Below are positions 37,340 to 48,696 of a DNA stretch of 64,000 bases, piece after piece (position 1 is the stretch's first letter; each line of letters opens with the position of its first letter). The notes beneath the pieces are model-generated. The model was not told the origin of the DNA and did no database searches. It was given only the letters and a program-made list of their open reading frames with translations. The stretch is from Desmodus rotundus (Eukaryota > Chordata > Mammalia > Chiroptera > Phyllostomidae). The position numbers and the translations under genes were made by a program. The stretch lies in NCBI RefSeq assembly GCF_022682495.2, contig NC_071397.1, positions 28,225,427-28,289,426 on the forward strand, given 5' to 3'.

Positions 37340-38075
37340 TCTCTTTCCCGCTGTTTCCCCATTACTGGCATTCACCTGGACACCACCTAGCATCTTAGCA
37401 GTGACTTCGCCCACCACTGTCTCACCTTTGGGTTTTGCCTTTTCTTCCTGACTGTGCCCCTCTTCTCAGGAGACACTTTCCAGGGACTCCATGGCCACCT
37501 GGCAGGAGAGTGGATGGGGTAGCAAGGCCAGGAACACTTGGCTTTTCATGGGCTGAGCCACAGACACAATGGGAGAAGTGGCTCCCAGCGTGCAACCCTA
37601 GTGGACAATGTGGGAGTGGGTGGTTGCTGACCCTTGGCTGGTGATGGCTGCTGCATGGCCTAATTTATGTCTCTGCTCTTCTATTCGTGTAATATTAGAG
37701 GACAGAGTTCTGCACAGAGGCTGTCTCTATACTCACTTGAGTTTTACCTTTTTTTGTAATGGATTTTATTTTGTGATTTTATAGTTTCAATTTGTAATGG
37801 CTCTGTTTCTATTTGGCACCACCTCTCCCAGGCCAGACTTAGTGGCAAATCCAGCCCTTAGGTCCCAGGAAGGGGCCTCGCCAACCTCAGCCCTTCTGCC
37901 CCTACAACAGCCCAGGGGGTGACGTGACAGGGGGCGTGGCCTGGCTTCTGACTGGGGAGGCGTGAGGCTCCTTGGCAAGGTGGCTCTTCCCACCCAGTTG
38001 TTCGCTGCTACCCTTAGTTTTTTCTCTGAATCCAACATGCAATAAAATGAATGTTTGGAACCCAAAGAAAAAAAT
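37340..38075 (+). other. GC-rich insert with AATAAA and A-rich end (candidate retrocopy or LTR)
   Basis: About 735 bp, clearly more GC-rich than its surroundings. It ends with AATAAA (38041-38046), 16 bases of ordinary sequence and then an A-rich run AAAGAAAAAAA (about 38063-38073). That spacing is what a polyadenylated transcript 3' end gives. The block sits between what look like two halves of one MIR. The short frames inside it (37435-37644 on the + strand, 37787-38065 on the - strand) match nothing I know. It could be a 3'-truncated processed copy of an mRNA, or a solo LTR; I could not find target duplications or decide between them. Confidence 0.45.
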
Positions 38076-38077
38076 TA

Positions 38078-38218
38078 ATTAAGCTCTCTGTGCCTGTTTT
38101 CCCTTCTGGTAAATGGGTAGTCTCTACCTCATAAGGTTATTGGGGAGAAGTAAATGAATCCAGGCAGGGAAGACCCTTAATAAGGGCTCTAGTAATGAAT
38201 ATTACTATTATTTTTAAC
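38078..38218 (+). repeat. MIR 3' half
   Basis: Shows 'ctctctgtgcctgttttccc', 'tctacctcataaggttattg' and 'aataagggctctagtaatga', the MIR 3' part in sense orientation. It probably belongs with the head at 37270-37338. Confidence 0.7.
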
Positions 38219-38660
38219 ATAGAAAAAGTATATATGTACATATATAAATTATTTTTATTGAGGTAAAGTTGACTTATTAATGTGTTTGAAATGATCTAAG
38301 GGAAACATTTAACAATAAAAAAAAGTAAGAAGTAGATCACTCTGTGAACACACAGTGCATGAGATGGAGGAGGAAGGAACGGTCCACGTGCTCTGTGGAG
38401 GCCTGAGAGAGACAGTTTTCTGACATCCTTAAGGAAGTATTTCCAAGGAGGAGGCAGAAGTCAAAGTATGAAGTGCTTCAGTGAGTAGTGACTGGAATGA
38501 GTGCATCAGGTTAGGAGATCCTTGGTGGGGGAAAGAGAAGACATGTTTTGAAAATGGGGTTGGTAAAAGTTGAATCAGTTGGTAAACCGTCTACCAAGCA
38601 AAGATTCCATTAAGTTGGAAACAAATGCCTATGTTTTAATGGGAATTTAGTTTAGGGGAA

Positions 38661-38682
38661 AATATATATATATATATATATA
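38661..38682. repeat. (TA)11 microsatellite
   Basis: Pure AT dinucleotide run of about 22 bases. Confidence 0.9.
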
Positions 38683-38754
38683 AACTCAGTGTGAGGGAGA
38701 TTATCTTAAACAACTCGAGGGAGCACAAAGGATATGCAGGAAGTCAGGAAAAAG

Positions 38755-38930
38755 GACAGCTACTGAGGAGCCAGGATCCTGGCACCCAGTGCCCTGGATC
38801 CTCCGGCAGCTCTGTCACTTTAAACAAGCCTCTGCCCTTGGGGCCTCGGTGTTCTCATCTGGCAAGAATAAGGAGATGGCATTTGTGGTCTTCAGTGTCA
38901 CTTTCAGTTCTCAAATGCCCATGTGTTTAA
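38755..38930 (+). repeat. MIR SINE
   Basis: Contains 'ctgtcactttaaacaagcct', 'ggggcctcggtgttctcatc' and 'aagaataaggagatggcatt', a variant MIR core. Confidence 0.65.
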
Positions 38931-39574
38931 ACCATTCATCTTATCTTAGGTAATTATAAAGGGAATATTCTTTCAATATTGTAATTCATCAAATTATATT
39001 CTTCTCCTATGAATAACTGTAATGTATCCTAATAAGTTCATAAATTTTGACGTAGAATTAGTATTAGTAGAATTATTACTAGTATGGATTAAGTAGTAGA
39101 TTATCTGCAAAGGAAGAAATTTCTCCCAGGAAGTCACACATGTATATTAGGTACTTACTATTTTAGGTCCTTACTTATTTATTAAATGCAATTATATAAC
39201 CATATACTAATGTGTTCACTTATTCACTTTTGAGCAACTTCTATGTACCAGATGCACCAGTAGGTGCAAGATACCGAGAGGAGCAGACAAGATCCCAGGC
39301 TGGTAGCAAAGGCAAACACTGGAACATACAAGGGCAGTTCCCTGTGAAAAGCACCACAGTACGTGTGTCTAGAGAAGGGACTGAGGTGTTCTTTTATCTG
39401 GGACAAAAGTGTCCGGTTGAACACAATATGGACAGAGCTTGTTCTTTTATGAATTCTTTGGCTTTCCATTAAAATATTTCTGGTTTACCCCTGTTATTGT
39501 TGACATTCCCTTTAAGTTACTTTCCTCAGTCATTAAATTAAGCTTTTGAAAATAGGAAGGCCAAAAGATCATAT

Positions 39575-40095
39575 CAGATTTTTTTTTTAATTTTTAAGTT
39601 ATATTTTATTGATCATGCTATTACAGTTGTCCCAATTTCTCCCCCTTTGTCCCCTGCACCCAGCACCCCCCACTCCCTCAGGCAATCCCCTCATTATTGC
39701 TCATGTCCATGGGTCATGCATATAAATTCTTTGGCTACTCCATTTCCTATACGGTACTTCACACCCCCATGGCTATTCTGTAACTACGTGTTTGTACTTC
39801 TTAATCCCCTCACCTCTCACCCATTGTCCCCCATTCCTCCCTCCCATATGGCAACCATCAAAACACTCCATGTCCACGATTCTGTCTCTACTCTTCTTGT
39901 TTGCCTACTTTGTTTTTTAGATTCAATTGTCGATGGTAGGTATTTATTGCCATTTTATTGTTCATAGTTTTGATCTACTTTTTCTTAAGTTGCTTTAATA
40001 TTTGATATAATAATATTTTGGTGATGAGGAACTCCTTCAGTTTTTTCTTGTCTGGGAAGCTCTTTATCTGCCCTTCAATTTTATATGATATAGTA
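39575..40095 (-). mobile_element. Bat L1 3' end, antisense
   Basis: Begins with a T-rich run (the poly-A tail on the other strand), followed by ATTACAGTTGTCCCAATTTC, 'caggcaatcccctcattatt', 'ggctactccatttcctatac', 'gattctgtctctactcttct' and 'cttgtctgggaagctcttta'. This order is that of the L1 3' UTR I know from bats, read backwards. It is truncated at its 5' side near 40095. It lies about 470 bp upstream of the first HRM exon. Confidence 0.85.
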
Positions 40096-40566
40096 TGATT
40101 GTCACTATTGCCCTTGTATAAAGAATTAATGTTATATATTTTTTCCCTTTTGGTTTTATTCCTAATACTTACAGTTAATAAATGTAATATGGCTTTCAGT
40201 TTATTGGAGATTATTTTATTATATGACATTCCAAAACATGAATATCAGAAAGATTTTTTTATTTTTATGCTTGAATATAATCTTCAATTTATAGACAAAT
40301 CTAAATGACTTTTTCAAAAAGCCTATACAATAAGCACTTTCAAAAGAAAGTATGTTTCTGTGAAGATTTTGTAGTTAATGAAATGAAACCTGGTCTTTTG
40401 TTTGTTTATTTGTTTATGGAGACATCTCTAACATTCCAGTAAACAATATACTTTAAAGAAAATGAAAGCACTCTACAGTTAGAACAATGCATTTGAGAAC
40501 TGTTTACTGCCAATATTAAAAAAAATAAGCACTGTTGGATTCAAGTCCCTCTGTTTTAAATTTCAG

Positions 40567-40668
40567 CACCTTATGAAATATGCCCAGAGGATTATCTGAT
40601 GTCCATGGTGTGGAAAAGGACGCCAGCGGGTGACTTGGCTTTCAACCAGTGCCCACTGAATGCCACAG
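40567..40668 (+). CDS. ADGRB3: ADGRB3 exon: hormone-receptor (HRM) domain, first half
   Basis: Internal exon of 102 bases, phase 1-1. With the carried-over G it opens [20 protein letters not shown] and continues through NQCPLNATG at the splice. It supplies two cysteines and one tryptophan of the four-cysteine HRM fold found between the TSRs and GAIN domain in BAI-type receptors, and an N-A-T sequon just before the junction. Family knowledge: this small domain packs against GAIN; its ligand-binding role in BAI receptors is not established. Acceptor is atttcag, donor CAG|GTAAAG. The exon is symmetric in phase, so skipping would keep the frame but remove half of a disulfide-bonded domain. Confidence 0.96.
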
Positions 40669-41040
40669 GTAAAGTAGGATGACCTACCCAAACTCAAATG
40701 ATGACCGCCATCCACGAACAGCATGCTCCGTTTGCTTATGAAGTCATGTTTTTATCCTATGCCCATAAATAAGTCTGTGCAACAAGCACATGATGAGACA
40801 ATTTTAGTGAAGTGCTTCATCAGTGGAGCCAATGAAAAGAGCTGGAAAATCTTGCTGATGCAGTGGTTTCTCAGGATGACTGATACACATTACAAAAATA
40901 ATCAAAATGACATTTTCACATGCATGCTTTTTTGAAAGCAAGAAAATGTACAGACCCAGTGTTTTAGGCTGCCTCCCAATTATGCAATGCCTTCTAGCAT
41001 TCCTGTTATAAAGCTTCTCTCTGTTCTTTGTGACTCGCAG
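40669..41040 (+). other. ADGRB3: Short ADGRB3 intron within the HRM domain (372 bp)
   Basis: Phase 1 intron, GTAAAG to actcgcag, splitting a glycine codon. No repeat is visible. An in-frame TGA soon after the donor means retention would truncate the protein. The frame at 40723-40935 inside it is unrelated to the gene's reading frame. Confidence 0.9.
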
Positions 41041-41147
41041 GCACCACTAGCAGACGCTGCTCTCTCAGTCTTCATGGAGTGGCCTTCTGGGAACAGCCGA
41101 GCTTTGCAAGATGCATATCAAATGAGTACAGACACTTGCAGCATTCA
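41041..41147 (+). CDS. ADGRB3: ADGRB3 exon: hormone-receptor (HRM) domain, second half
   Basis: Internal exon of 107 bases that changes the intron phase from 1 to 0. It reads [20 protein letters not shown], then [15 protein letters not shown], giving the last two cysteines and the second tryptophan of the HRM domain. The donor is TCA|GTAGGT, lacking the usual G at the last exon base. I placed it there because it leaves a complete serine codon and the next exon then opens with a complete isoleucine codon, giving the family's HLQHS-IKEHL junction. A GT four bases downstream (TAG|GTGCAA) would shift the frame. Confidence 0.95.
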
Positions 41148-42226
41148 GTAGGTGCAAAGCCAGCTTTAGTACTTGCTCTGTTTATTTTTGCTAATGATCA
41201 CTGTGTGAGAATTTAACCTTCTGCTGTACAATCAAATCAGGAAGAAAAAAAAAACCTCTGAAAAAAATGCCTAAAGGAAAAAGGGATGTGATAGAAAACT
41301 AATTTTTATAAGTCAGTGCTAAACTGTTTGGTTCCTAGGGTGTGGGTTTTGATGGATCCTGCTATTTACATGAAAGAATTCCTTGTCTAATGGCTGAAAG
41401 GACTGAGGAAAATCTATTACTGTGTAATCGATAGGAGTAAAACTGTTTATCATGACTGGCACACATCTGTGTTAAAGAGTATATAAGACATTTCAAAATA
41501 CCATACATTTTTTAATTAAATTCTTTAGCATTTAGTAGCTAGGAATTAATAAAGCTGTTCACTTAGGTATCAAATTTCTCACTTCATTTTGATGTTAAGA
41601 CATGAACAAAATCCCAGTGTTTTTGCACCAGAGAAAACTAATTACTTGCACTAGATTACATGGGCCAAATTTTCTAAAAATAGCCCCTCTTTTCCCAGAG
41701 TATGATGTATGAATATTTTGAGCACAGTTAAACTTTCCTTGGTATATTACAAGTGCAAATCATCCTCATTTGTCAGAGGCTGTTGTCATCTCATCCTAAC
41801 AGCCAAGAAGAACCCTTTACACAAATAAACATCGTGGGGTTTAGAACAAAATGGGAGCATGAGACAACAGAAAAATGGAGCATTGGAGAGAATGATGTTT
41901 AGTTAAGAGCCTTTACATTTTGTTGTGCTTTCGTTTTGTTTTCTTACTGTTACTCACAAATATGTGTACTTCCTTGAGAAAAACAAAATAAGTAACATTC
42001 TTGCTTGTGGATGGAGAAGTACCTTATACAATAATAACCCTTATCAATGAAGTAAATGTATTTGATTAACAGAAAAAAAGTACATTTTCAAAAACCTGAA
42101 AAACAAATTCTGGCTAATGTTTGCTTACCAAACCAGCAATTGAAGTGATGATTATTTGGCTACGCAGAAACCTTATTTCTGTTATTGTGTATGTTTGTGT
42201 GTGTGTGTACACACATATATACATAT

Positions 42227-42903
42227 AAAGGTCTGTCCAGAAAGTATCCAGCCATGTAATATGAATAATAGAGACATTTATTGAAGAAGATACAAGATAC
42301 AAGAAACATTGTATGTAGGACAATGATGTCTCAGTCCTCTTCAAAGGAGGCACCTTGGGACCTCACACAGTTCTCCCAATCGCCATCAACTGCCCTGTCA
42401 TATTTTCCTGAATCTCATTGACAGTCTGATATTTCTTCCCTTTCAAAGGTGATTTTGGTTTCTGGAAAAGCCAGAAGTAACAGGGCACCAAACCTGGGCT
42501 GCAGAGGGGCTGAATCACCTGTGATTTGATATTTCGCCAAAAACTGCATGAGACGTGATTCGTTAGCAGGTGTGTTGTCACGAAGCTGCCCATCGCCGGT
42601 TGCCCCTAGCTGCAGCCTTCTGAATCATCCAATAAATTTCCACAAAGAATGTTCAAGTTTAATGCAAAATTTGATGCAGATTCCTTGCTCTACTCACTCA
42701 CTCATTTTGAATACAATGACCACATAGTATACATGCTCACTCAATGGCATCTACCACCTCCACTGACTAGTACAGTGAAGTCGTCATTGTTCACACATGC
42801 ACATTCCAGTCCACTCTCCTTGGGTGCCAGTGCCAGGTTACATCAATGTCATGCAAACCATTCTTGTTATATTAACAACGGTTGGATATTTTTGGTCAGA
42901 CTT
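42227..42903 (-). mobile_element. Internally deleted mariner transposon
   Basis: About 677 bp with imperfect inverted ends: GGTCTGTCCAGAAAGTATCC at the left, and AAGTCTGACCAAAAATATCC on the minus strand from the right. It lies beside TA-rich flanks. Minus-strand coding remnants match mariner transposase at both ends: a start region near 42.7 kb and the C-terminal part over 42363-42593 (SPGLVPCYFWLFQKPKSPLK). The central part with the DNA-binding and most catalytic sequence is missing, against about 1.3 kb for an intact mariner. Confidence 0.88.
42363..42593 (-). pseudogene. Mariner transposase C-terminal remnant
   Basis: A 76-codon frame with the family's C-terminal motif, in which the normal SPDLAPCDFWLF-type box reads SPGLVPCYFWLF. 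Both aspartates of that box, one of which is the last residue of the D,D34D catalytic triad, are replaced: G at 42492-42494 and Y at 42477-42479. Together with loss of the centre of the gene this copy cannot encode an active transposase. The apparent start methionine is internal to the ancestral gene. Confidence 0.85.
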
Positions 42904-43979
42904 CACATGTAGAGACATACATATATATTCATTTATATTTTATATATATTTATGTATAAATGCACATAAATGTAAATACTAATATACACATCAATGCATG
43001 CTGATTACACATGAATACATATCTAATAATGTATAGATTTATATGCATATCAGTAATGATGCTATTAGGCTTCACTGAGACTTATTTCTGTCAAAATAAA
43101 AATAATAAAAATAGGGTCAAATGCAGTCAAATAATCATCAATTCAATTACTGACTTGGTTTTGTTGTCAGATTTTTTTAGATACACTTTTCTGGGGAATA
43201 TACACACATATAATGACAGAATTTCATGATGTAAAATGTAACAATATGAAATGTAAAGGTCCCTTAATTAATAGCTACCAATATTCAGACTGTGTATTTC
43301 AGAATTAAATACAACCAAAAACTTTCTTATGTTTAATTTTTAGTGAACTTTTACTCTTCTCCAATTTTACATACTACACTTTTTAAATTTAATCTTAATA
43401 ATATACATATTCAGATCTTGTTTATTCATGGTAATGAATGACTGGGAATGATTGTACTGATTAAGTAAATCATAAGTCAGTCCTTACAATTTGTTAAAAG
43501 TGAATAATACCACATTTTTACAGAAATTATTTTTTACTGTCTCAGTGTTTTATACAGTAATATTTAAATGAGTTTACATTCTGTAAGTGCAGGTCATCCC
43601 TTAATAGAGAAACAGAAACATTCTTTGAAATAGAAGAAATGATCTCAAATTGTGAAACCCATAGAAATCAATCAATAATTTGACAGCCATTGGGTATATG
43701 CCCTTGTTGACTTGTACACACAAACCAAGAGCATGGTATTCTAGAATGAAAAGCAGCCTCCATGTATTTATCCCCTGAAAAATACCATTTACAAGCTGAG
43801 CATTTCCACAAAGTAACTCCAGTCCTCCCAAGAACCTGCAAGTTGGGTAGCCCTGCCTCAGTTTCCATAGAAAGAAACTGAAGACTCACAGAAGAGCAAT
43901 ACACTTAGTGAGACAAAGAGTGAATATTCTGTCCAGGTACAGTTATTCCAAAGCCTAACTCTTTTCTGGAGCTTTTCAT

Positions 43980-44130
43980 TTGAAATCATCTGCCCTACAT
44001 TTTCTGGTTCTGTGTCCTTTGAAAAAGCCATATGATCTCACTCAAGTCTTGACTGCTATTTGCAAAATGAAATTGTTACCATTATCTTATCATCTCTGGA
44101 GGTTTTGAGGAAATGTAGATGACATACTAT
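43980..44130 (+). repeat. MIR SINE (diverged)
   Basis: Blocks 'ttctggttctgtgtcctttg', 'actgctatttgcaaaatgaa' and 'ttatcatctctggaggtttt' follow MIR order in sense orientation. Confidence 0.5.
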
Positions 44131-44214
44131 ATGTGAAATGTTATAAAATAGCTATGTAACTATAAAATATTAATACTACAGATATAGAGAATGCATTGAG
44201 TTAAAATATATCTT

Positions 44215-44990
44215 TTTACTTTTATTTTTATATTTCTTTTATTTTTATTATTATTGTTATCCTATTACAGTTGTCCCAATTTTCTCCATTTGCCCTCCTC
44301 CTCCCAGCCTACTCCTGTTCCCACAGTCAATTCCCACACTGTTGTCCATGCCCCTTGCCCTTCTTTCAGCCCTTATCCCTCTTCCCACTTCCTTCTGGCA
44401 GTTGTCAGTCTGTTCCATGTTTCCATGTCTCTGGGTTGCTCATTAGTTTATTTTGTTCATTAGATTCCTCTTATAACTGAGCTTACATGGTATTTGTCTC
44501 TTACCATCTAGCTTCTTTCACTTAGCATAATAGTCTCCAGTTCCATCCTTATTGCCACAAAAGGTGGGAATTCCTTCCTTCTGCTGCACAGTATTTCATT
44601 GTGTAAATGTACCACGGTTTTTGATCGACTCATCTACTGATGGGCACTTAGGCTGTTTCCAGCACTTGGCTCTTGTATGTAGTACATCTATGAACATTGG
44701 GGTGCATAAGTTCTTTTGAATTGGTGTGTTAGAATTCCTAGGGTATATTCCCAGCAGTGGAATTGCTGGGTCAAAAGGCTATTCCATTTTTACATTTCTG
44801 AGGAAATTCTGTACTGTTTTCCACAGTGGCTGCACCAGTCTGCATTCCCACCAACAGTGCCCTAGGATTCCCTTTTCTCCACAATCTCACCAGCAATTGT
44901 TGTTTGTTGATTTATTTATGATGGCCATTCTGATAGGTGTGAGGTGATATCTCATTGTGGTTTTATTTTGCATCTCTGATTAAATATTTT
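44215..44990 (-). mobile_element. Bat L1 3' end, antisense
   Basis: Starts with a T/A-rich run and CTATTACAGTTGTCCCAATT, as in the copy at 39.6 kb, then runs through 'gcataatagtctccagttcc', 'actgatgggcacttaggctg', 'gcagtggaattgctgggtca', 'ctgcattcccaccaacagtg' and 'tgaggtgatatctcattgtg'. These are antisense blocks of the L1 3' UTR and ORF2 end. The frames in it (44254-44480, 44726-44947) are antisense to L1 and not genes. Confidence 0.88.
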
Positions 44991-44999
44991 ATATTTTAC

Positions 45000-45180
45000 A
45001 GTGTGCTCACCCCACTAATATTTTTTACTATATTTCTCTTAACCTTCTTCCCCACCCTCAACACCCCTCCTCTCTGGCAATCATCTCTTTGATCTCTGTT
45101 TCTGTGAGTCTGTTTTTATTTTGTTTTGTTTGTTCATTAGTTTTGATTTTTTAGATTCCATACACAAATGAAATCATATG
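45000..45180 (-). mobile_element. L1 3' UTR fragment, antisense
   Basis: Continues directly from the previous element with 'ctctggcaatcatctctttg', 'tctgtttctgtgagtctgtt' and TTTTTTAGATTCCATACACA, an older L1 3' UTR read backwards. It may be a separate insertion in which the younger L1 landed. Confidence 0.65.
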
Positions 45181-45270
45181 ATATAAAAATATTATATCAA
45201 TAAGAATATAATTTTAGAACTCAATGTATTATTAACTTGAACTCTACATCTAAACAATACAGATATATGT

Positions 45271-45310
45271 GGATGGATGGATAGATGGATGGATGGATGG
45301 ATATATGGAT
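45271..45310. repeat. (GGAT)n microsatellite
   Basis: Ten or so GGAT/AGAT units in about 40 bases. Confidence 0.9.
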
Positions 45311-46064
45311 AATGTTGCTGTCACATATATTTTTACTAAAACCACATAAAGAAATATAGACATGCCTATACATGCTTACATACACACATCTGGTGTTGGC
45401 CTAGGGATCATGATCTTCTCCTTTACCATTATCTATTTAAGATAGCCAGATGTTCCAGGAATTATAAAACCCCTTTGTGCCTTAAAGAATGCTTACCTAA
45501 TGCATTGACTTTATCATATATACTCTAAAATAGTCAACTGTAGACAGCAATGAAATCAACTTCCCTGCATGCTCTTACTCCTGCTGGTTTCCACGCTTCG
45601 TCTGAGTAGCAAAGCTAGACAGTGCTTGTGATAAGGAAGCATTCGGATTCCCACCGATTATTGCATTACTTTGAAGACTGTGCATCTTCTCTCTAGTAGA
45701 ATTCATAATCTCACAATTTAATTTTTCTGTTTTCCTTGAGGGATTTCATTACTTGTACCTCTATATTCATTAAGCTTATTAAGTGTTAATTGGTACTTAC
45801 TTCAGAGAATTATTTAAAATAGATCTGGCTTTTCCAACTCTTTTACATATAATTACATATAATTACAATATATGTGCATATGTATATAGATTAAAATATT
45901 TATGTACTCGTTTTTATTAATACATAATAATAGACTAAGTTTGAAATAACATTTATCATCAGTGAACAGTTGAATGTGTTCTATGAACTCTCATAATTAT
46001 AAATCTATTTAAGATAGCCAGATGCAGTCATTAATCGATGTAACATACCAAATCATTAATCTAT

Positions 46065-46150
46065 TGTCTTGACATCTCGTCTGAATTCTTTGAGGACGGA
46101 AACCATGATATTTTAATCTTTATTTCTCTAGTGCCTAACATAACGCTGAC
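46065..46150 (+). repeat. L2 3' end fragment
   Basis: Contains 'gaattctttgaggacggaaa', 'atctttatttctctagtgcc' and TAACATAACGCTGACATAAA, the last part of L2 in sense orientation. Short. Confidence 0.6.
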
Positions 46151-47198
46151 ATAAACTAGAGATTCTGTGTGGCCTTGTGTAAAGAATGTCTCCTCCACTT
46201 TTCTTATCAGTGGGAGGACACCTGCAGCGGGAGGTTTCTGAGAAGGTGATACACCAGACTTATAGTTTTGAATATTAACCAATTGAATGTAATAACTATT
46301 ACCCCTCATGTGAAAATTTCCTGGCTAAAGGAATGAGAAATGTGGAGTGATTGATGACATTACTTTATGAAACTATTTGGCAATTAAATAAAAATTTTAA
46401 TAAGCTAATAATTCTGAAGTTTGTTTGGAAACCTAATAAGATATAAAATTAAACACCATGTTCCAACTTTGTTTATAAAAAAGACAAGCAGCAAACAAAC
46501 ACACACAAAAAAATTGAGGATAGAGACATAAAGTGTTAGATGTAGTGGGATTATTAGAAATTTTATATTTTCTACAATGTTAATATTTCTATACTCCGGG
46601 ATATTTTCTAAATTCTTTACAGACTAGGTAGAAATAATTTCAGAACCTGTTGTGAACTAGGCACAGTAGTTAGACAAATTAAGTATACTTGTTATAATAC
46701 TTATAAAGCTATTTAGAGAAAATGGCTGAATTCTGTGGCCTAGTGGGCCAGCCTTCCCTGGAATTAAATAGACCTATCTTGGTTCTGATACAATCGGACA
46801 ATCACGGGCTGCTCCTCCTCCTCACCCTCCCCCCCCCTCACTCTCTCTGCCTCCCCGTCCCTTTTACACACACACAAACACACACAGAGTGGCAGACCAG
46901 GTAGAACCGGCAGAGCGCATGCCCTTTGCAGGTAGACAGCTCTCTAAAGCCAAAGGAGTTGAACTGGGTATACAGTGCTTCCTCCTGAATTCATTAGACA
47001 GTAAGTCACCCCTTCCCCGGAGTGGAGAGAGTAATGGGAGAGAAAAAAATCTAAGCTGTTTCTCTAATAACAGAAAGTCCTTCATATGGAAATATGAATA
47101 GTTGGGTATGAACGTTCCCTTTTAAGTTGTTGTTCCTTAAAACCTCTGTTTCTGTATTCAAACTTCAGTTTAACAAACATTTTAAGAACAGAAGTTTG

Positions 47199-47402
47199 GG
47201 GCCCTGGCTGGTGCAGCTCGGTGGATTGAGCACAGGCTGCAAACCGAAGGGTTGCCCATTCGATTCCCAGTCAGGGCACATGCCTGGGCTGCAGGCCAGG
47301 TCCTCAGTGGGGGCCACGTGAAAGGCAACAACGCGTTGATGTTTCTCTCCCTCTCTTTCTCCCTCCCTTCCCTTCTGTCTAAATAAAAACTAAAAAAAAA
47401 AA
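47199..47402 (+). mobile_element. VES-type bat SINE
   Basis: Starts GGGCCCTGGCTGGTGCAGCT, with box A-like 'ggtggattgagca', box B-like GTTGCCCATTCGATTCCCAG, the diagnostic CAGTCAGGGCACATGCCTGG, the body TTGATGTTTCTCTCCCTC and a poly(A) tail. Full length, about 204 bp, in sense orientation. Its tidy tail suggests a comparatively young insertion. Confidence 0.93.
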
Positions 47403-48068
47403 GTTGGAACAGTACTCTATCTAGTCATCAGAAGTTTAACTCTGTGGGAAGGAATGTCAAAGAGCTTGAATCCTGGTTTAAGGTCTTTGTTTTTCCTGTT
47501 TTCCTCTACTTTTATGGTGGTTCATTAGGGGAGAGAGAGAGATAAACATAGCAATTGATAGCTGGGGGTGGAGGGGGAAAGGACAGGAGGAAAGGAGAGA
47601 GACAGAGAGAGAAACAGAGGCAGAGAATAGGTTTGCTTTATTGTTTTCCTCATTGTTCCTACCTTTTGGGTGAATTTTCCTTCATTGCAATAAAACCATG
47701 TATCACACACACTTTTTCGGCTACCACCTCATTGCACAAAACCAAGCACATTACCTAAATTATGAGGGTAACACATTTTAGTACTGCAGCTTAGTTAGAA
47801 GAAAACAATAGCCACCATAGTTTTGTTTACAACAAATACTTATTGAGCCAAAAAATATCAAAGTCTTTTATTTTTTAATGAGCAATTAAGAATCAAAGAA
47901 CCTAATATTTTGGTCCAGCAGCAGATGATTTCAATTTTGAAATATGCATCAATTAAGTTGAGGTAAGTGTGCCTGAGAGACAGGAGTTACTTTTTCTGCA
48001 AGTTTTCTGTGATGAAATATGGCTGGTAAACAGCATGTAATGGGTAAAGCTGGGAGAAAAAGCTAAAT

Positions 48069-48190
48069 CAGTAGTTTCTTAATCCCGGCTGACCATTATA
48101 ATCACATCAGAGTTCTTAAAATGTACCAATGGGAGGTCACTCAAGGCCAATTAAATGGAGTCATTACTAGCCCATACCAGTTGTTACCAT
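48069..48190 (+). mobile_element. hAT-Charlie remnant (MER-type)
   Basis: Begins CAGTAGTTTCTTAATCCCGG, then 'ctgaccattataatcacatc' and 'agagttcttaaaatgtacca', a diverged copy of the CAGTGGTTCTCAA-type elements. The 3' end is unclear. Confidence 0.5.
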
Positions 48191-48349
48191 AGTACACATT
48201 CAATAAATCGGAGTTATTATCATTACTAATCATAACATTAGTTTGGCATCCATATGCATGTGTTTCTAATTGCATGGCCCTCTCATGGGATAATGTGTCT
48301 ACGCATGTTTTAAGTGTACAAGGTGTAGTACTGGATTGCCTTTTTCGTC

Positions 48350-48637
48350 TTGTTGCCAGATTTCAAAAGTTCATCAGGTTCCTCACAGAGTTCAAGTATT
48401 CGTCGCAAACTCATCAATGCCAAAGAAAAGCTGAAAAACATTACTTTCTTTAAAATGGACAGAATCCTCACAGTTTTATTCAGGATCACAAGTTATGGTT
48501 TTGGAGATCTGAGTGGAACATCACAGTTCCAAAGATTTTTAACATGCAATCCTGAATTAAAGTATGAGTTCACTGATTCTTCAGCAAATGATAATACCTC
48601 ACATTTATTGAATGCTATCTGCACTGAAGGAGCTAAT

Positions 48638-48696
<59 letters not shown>

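Larger units (their letters stand above)
22538..40566 (+). other. ADGRB3: ADGRB3 intron between TSR4 and HRM exons (18029 bp)
   Basis: Phase 1 intron, GTGAGA to tttcag, rich in DNA transposons: a MITE pair at 23.2 and 24.4 kb, another MITE at 25.4 kb, a MER20-like element next to a Tigger at 26.6-27.3 kb, a hAT element at 31.0 kb and another at 35.3 kb. It also holds L2 fragments, MIRs, a GC-rich insert at 37.34-38.08 kb and an antisense L1 end at 39.57-40.09 kb. The stretches 28.0-29.2, 30.25-31.0, 33.25-34.1 and 38.95-39.55 kb hold nothing I can name. Confidence 0.85.
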
